Assembly (NCBI GenBank): GCA_021234155.1
Contig: JAJEKV010000094.1
Span: forward strand, 2,483,782-2,547,781
Reading direction: 5' to 3'
From: Isoetes taiwanensis
Lineage: Eukaryota > Streptophyta > Lycopodiopsida > Isoetales > Isoetaceae
DNA: 64,000 bases
Both the position numbers and the translations under genes were made by a program. The notes beneath the pieces were generated by a model. It saw nothing but the letters and a program-made list of their open reading frames with translations, was not told where the DNA came from and searched no databases. The first letter of the stretch is position 1; the number at the start of each line of letters is the position of its first letter. Shown here piece after piece: positions 61,229 to 64,000 of the stretch.

Positions 61229-61573
61229 CTCGAACATGTAAAGAACAAAAAGTGCAGGTGTTGAGTGTTTGTCAAAATGTCCTATATTTTTGACAATTTT
61301 GTTCATAATTTTGTACAATTTTCACAACCATGAATATATCACTTCTTTGTCACTCTACTACCCTTGCTATTTTTTTTATTGCCCCTTTTTTGCTACACCT
61401 TATAAAAGTAATTATTTTTTGTTCTAGTTTAGGAGGATGAAAATTGCTATTTAAAATTTTTGCATGAAAGTTATGTTCAATCAACCCCTCAAAAATGGTA
61501 CCTAAATTACTTAAATTGTCTTTGTCACAAAAAATCTTAAAAATGGACTTTTTTAAGGGAATTTTAGGGAATC
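61229..61573. other. AT-rich right arm of Element 3
   Basis: 3' flank of the transposase gene. There are no genes and no GTATAAATTTATAC copies. Confidence 0.5.
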
Positions 61574-61637
61574 TTTCAAAGAATCCTTTTGAAGTGCGTT
61601 TGCAGCAAATAAGTGCGTTTCATTTTAAACTTTGTTA
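61574..61637 (-). repeat. Right terminal inverted repeat of Element 3
   Basis: Reverse complement of the left end: TAACAAAGTTTAAAATG, AAACGCACTTATTT. The second AAACGCACTT here is a direct rather than inverted repeat (plus strand AAGTGCGTTT at about 61596 and 61612). GGATTCTTTGAAAGATTCCC follows inward. Confidence 0.88.
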
Positions 61638-62225
61638 ACTTTCTATTCATGGAATGAGCTTGCACAGGTACTTCCAATTCCGAAGCATCATACATGAAGA
61701 TAACAATTTGCATCATACATGAGGACGAATGCAATTTTTCAATAAATGTTTTATTTTTAGACTGAGGTGCTCCTAGATAGTTCTAGAATATCTTGTTTTG
61801 ATTTTTTGCAAAGTTTCAAAAAACCCTTCTATTTTTACACTGAGGTGCCTACCCATGAGCTTCTGGAATATTCTAAAATATTCTATTTTAACTGCATGAG
61901 AAGTTTCTAAAAACATTCTATTTTTATATTGTGGTGCTTACCTTAAGCATGTAGAACATTCCAAAATATTCTATTTGGGCTCCTTGCAAAGTTTCAAAAA
62001 ACTTTCTATTTTTAGATTGAGGTGCTTACCCTGAGTATCTTGAAGATTCCAGAACATCTATTTTGGCTCCTTGCAAAGTTCCAAGAAAACTTTCTATTTT
62101 CTAGTTAAGGTGCGTACCCATTATCGTCTAGATCATTCCAGAAAACTAGAAGATTCTAGAAGATTCTAGAGCCATCCAGAACGTCTTTGAATTGATCAAG
62201 CTCCACCCTTAATTATATAGATCTT
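61638..62225. repeat. Right flank of Element 3 with degenerate repeats
   Basis: 61638-61771 continues the target sequence seen at the empty site. From 61750 to 62190 there are about five units of some 80 bp sharing AAAACTTTCTATTTTTAGA, TGAGGTGCTTACCC and TTCTAGAA. No gene is present. Confidence 0.7.
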
Positions 62226-62242
62226 TTAATTAAAAAAAATTA

Positions 62243-62480
62243 ATGCTTGGCTTAATGGTAAGTATGGAGGATTCGGAAGGGCAAGGACCAAGGTTTGAGT
62301 TCCCTACACAGCATAGAAGTTTTCAAAGCTTCTCCCTAAGATGGAGGGAGAGGGCAGAGGGCCGAGACAGCGCTTCCTTTATGTTGATGGGAGTTTTCAA
62401 AGCTCCTCCCCAAGATGGAGGGAGAGGGCAGAGGGCCGAGATAGTGCCTCCTTTATTGTTGATGGGAGTGGAGTTACTGT
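62243..62480 (+). mobile_element. tRNA-derived SINE
   Basis: A box-like TGGCTTAATGGTA starts near 62248 and B box-like GGTTTGAGTTCC at 62292-62303. The 44-bp spacing equals that of tRNA genes (A at 8, B at 52). The body that follows contains a duplicated 73-75-bp module (AAGATGGAGGGAGAGGGCAG twice), and the 3' side is T/A-rich. The tRNA-like part does not fold as a full tRNA. Confidence 0.6.
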
Positions 62481-62499
62481 CCGACTTACTTACTATTTC

Positions 62500-62700
62500 T
62501 TTATTATATTAGATCATATTATACTTATATATTAGATCATATCATAGCTATACTATATCATACCTATATATGTCCTTATGTTTTGTGCTATCTGGACCGT
62601 TGGTTCTTCATTTATATATTATCTCATGTCATACCTATATTATATCATACCATATCATACCATGCCATGCCATGCCATGCCTATATATATTCTTATGTTT
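62500..62700. repeat. ATCATACCAT / ATGCC simple repeats with a 70-bp-scale duplication
   Basis: Runs of TATATCATACC and CATGCCATGCC. The phrase TTATGTTTTGTGCTATCTGGA occurs twice (about 62576 and 62692). Short frames here are repeat translations. Confidence 0.7.
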
Positions 62701-62728
62701 TGTGCTATCTGGATCGTTGGTTCAGGTC

Positions 62729-62945
62729 CTACATCCACGTTGCTCAGGGACACATCCTGCGGCCCAACTGGCTTGAGAAATTATATATAAACGATCCTAA
62801 GATCCAAGATGTTCTTGATCGTGATCCTTGATACGAGATCGTATGACCCACGTTGCCCTAAGACGTATCCTACGACCCAGATGGCTTGGGAGTTTATATA
62901 TAGACGATCGTCCTACGATCTAGGTTGTTCTTGATCCTGATCATC
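62729..62945. repeat. Tandem duplication of about 117 bp
   Basis: Two units share CACGTTGC, CCTACGACCCA-like, TGGCTTGAGA, TATATATA-ACGATC and TTGTTCTTGATC blocks, with about 80 percent visual identity. Confidence 0.7.
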
Positions 62946-62959
62946 TCTCCTATGGCTCA

Positions 62960-63095
62960 CGTTGCTAGACCAATCGGTCTATGGGACCCAATACAAAAAC
63001 GCAGCAAGCGGATTACTGCCCGGATTAAAAAAACCCCGCCCCGAAGGGTTTTCGAGGGAAAAACCGTGGCAGCAATCAGCCTGCTGACAAACTGT
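62960..63095. repeat. Dispersed repeat, right member
   Basis: Direct counterpart of 51955-52095: GGTCTATGGGACC, GGATTAAAAAAACCCC, AAGGGTTTTCGAGGG. It lies about 300 bp before the empty site, whereas the left member lies about 430 bp before the matching minisatellite. Confidence 0.6.
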
Positions 63096-63303
63096 CGTAA
63101 CATATAAAATGCAGAAACACCCAAATATATACAGTCATGCACCGCACCCGTAGTGCCTAATCAGCGGGCAGCCAGGCGGGGGCAAAGGTGGCCTCGCAGG
63201 TCCAGTACCTCCGGAATGTACGACCCCAGGGCACGTACTGACGGTGTGTTCATCAGCAAATGTAAGGGCAAGTCCGGCCGTACTAAGGGAGCGTATCTGG
63301 CCC

Positions 63304-63338
63304 GGATCTGACTGAACGCTGGGCGTTCAGTCAGATCC
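63304..63338. other. Perfect hairpin with 16-bp arms and 3-nt loop
   Basis: GGATCTGACTGAACGC (63304-63319) and its exact reverse complement (63323-63338) around TGG. It directly precedes a run of TATCAATTTCAAAG repeats (63339-63410) that leads into the empty target copy. Confidence 0.92.
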
Positions 63339-63868
63339 TATCAATTTCAAAGCCTATCAATTTCAAATCCTATCAATTTCAAAGCCTATCCTAATACCTA
63401 TCAATTTCAAAGTATCATCCATTGGGAGCTTACTTCCACCTACTGCCAATTCCAAATTGCATCCATTATAAGCTGACTCATACCTACTGACAATTCCAAA
63501 GAATTACACATGAGGAGCTGACTCATACCTACTACAATTTCAAAGTATCCCCTATGTAGAGCTTATACATATCTACTACCAACAACTCTCAACTCCGTTG
63601 GCAGCTTACACACACCTACTGCCAATTCCAAAGTCGCACCTCTTAGAAGCTGTCTCACATTTACTGCCAATTCCAGAGTATCACACATGAGGAAAGCATC
63701 ACCCATGTGGGTCAACATCCATATCGATTCTATTTGACAATTTATGAGAAGATTACTTCCACGTACTATTGATTCTAATGAATCACCTATTGAGGATTCA
63801 TACCTACTATGCATGGAGAGCTTACTCTCACCTACTATCATTTCCAAAGTATTGTATATTTTGGTAAC
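63339..63868. repeat. Minisatellite copy matching the left flank of Element 3
   Basis: Starts with about five short TATCAATTTCAAAGCC units, then from 63392 matches 52529-53005 at a constant offset of 10863, with only a few substitutions. Confidence 0.9.
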
Positions 63869-64000
63869 TTTCTATTCATGGAATGAGCTTGCACAGGTAC
63901 TTCCAATTCCGAAGCATCATACATGAGGATAACAATTTGCATCATACATGAGGACGAATGCAATTTTTCAATAAATGTTTTATTTTTAGACTGAGGTGCT
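63392..64000. other. Paralogous empty insertion site of Element 3
   Basis: 63392-63869 matches the left flank of Element 3 and 63865-64000 matches its right flank, continuous across GGTAACTTTC with no element between. This defines the insertion point at 63865-63869. The copy runs off the window end. Confidence 0.92.

Larger units (their letters stand above)
53006..61637. mobile_element. Element 3: TIR transposon with DUF7869-type transposase and ParB-methyltransferase cargo
   Basis: The left end reads TAACAGAGTTTAAAATG and the right end, reverse complemented, reads TAACAAAGTTTAAAATG; both continue AAACGCACTTATTT. The interrupted target is present uninterrupted at 63392-64000: 52529-53006 matches 63392-63869 and 61636-61771 matches 63865-64000. 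The two matches overlap by TAACT, so any target-site duplication is at most 5 bp; the most symmetric ends imply 2 bp (AC). Length is about 8632 bp. It holds two divergent genes and about 30 copies of GTATAAATTTATAC. I do not recognise it as a described element. Confidence 0.88.

Noticed and set aside
62243-62315. A functional tRNA gene
   Set aside because: A- and B-box-like words are present, but acceptor and anticodon stems do not pair, and the sequence continues as a SINE body.

Overview
The window is nuclear DNA from a land plant. It shows a plant UDP-glycosyltransferase with a PSPG box, GT-AG introns, LINE and tRNA-derived SINE remnants, microsatellites, and long AT-rich stretches without genes. 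The transposon types and a DNA aminomethyltransferase gene of bacterial type suggest a large, repeat-rich non-seed plant such as a fern; that placement is inference. Almost everything recognisable is mobile DNA plus one metabolic gene.

Layout. 1-2.8 kb: no gene. 2.8-49.95 kb: two head-to-tail copies (A 2805-26364, B 26365-49948) of a unit of about 23.56 kb. Each copy carries, in order, a GTTCTAGAA-rich repeat field, a dead LINE reverse transcriptase fragment, Element 1 (8.9 kb, TIRs ending in AAAGGGTGT), the UGT gene, and Element 2 (7.0 kb, complete only in copy B, related TIRs). Element 1 encodes a transposase-like protein, an FCP1/NIF-type phosphatase-like protein, a Ulp1-like protease candidate and a coiled-coil/RING-like protein. 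Element 2 encodes a second transposase of the same family and a second coiled-coil/RING-like protein. 50-53 kb: hairpin, microsatellite and minisatellites.

53.0-61.6 kb: Element 3, the most unusual object. It is an 8.63-kb TIR transposon whose boundaries are fixed by an empty copy of its target at 63.39-64.0 kb. It holds two divergent genes. One is an intron-rich gene joining a ParB-like domain to a beta-class DNA N6A/N4C methyltransferase. The other is a DUF7869-type putative transposase. About 30 copies of the palindrome GTATAAATTTATAC lie in the introns, the shared promoter and over the methyltransferase stop codon, in phased arrays (30/32 bp and about 28 bp). The simplest reading is that the ParB/methyltransferase protein recognises or modifies these sites.

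61.6-64 kb: decayed repeats, a tRNA-derived SINE, a perfect 16-bp-arm hairpin and the empty site.

Quality caution. Copies A and B differ mainly at CAG/CTG sites and homopolymers, mostly within about 19.5-48 kb, while the UGT copies differ only at homopolymers. This looks like uncorrected long-read error, perhaps at CHG-methylated cytosines, rather than evolution. Many frameshifts reported here may not be real, and the duplication could be an assembly artefact.
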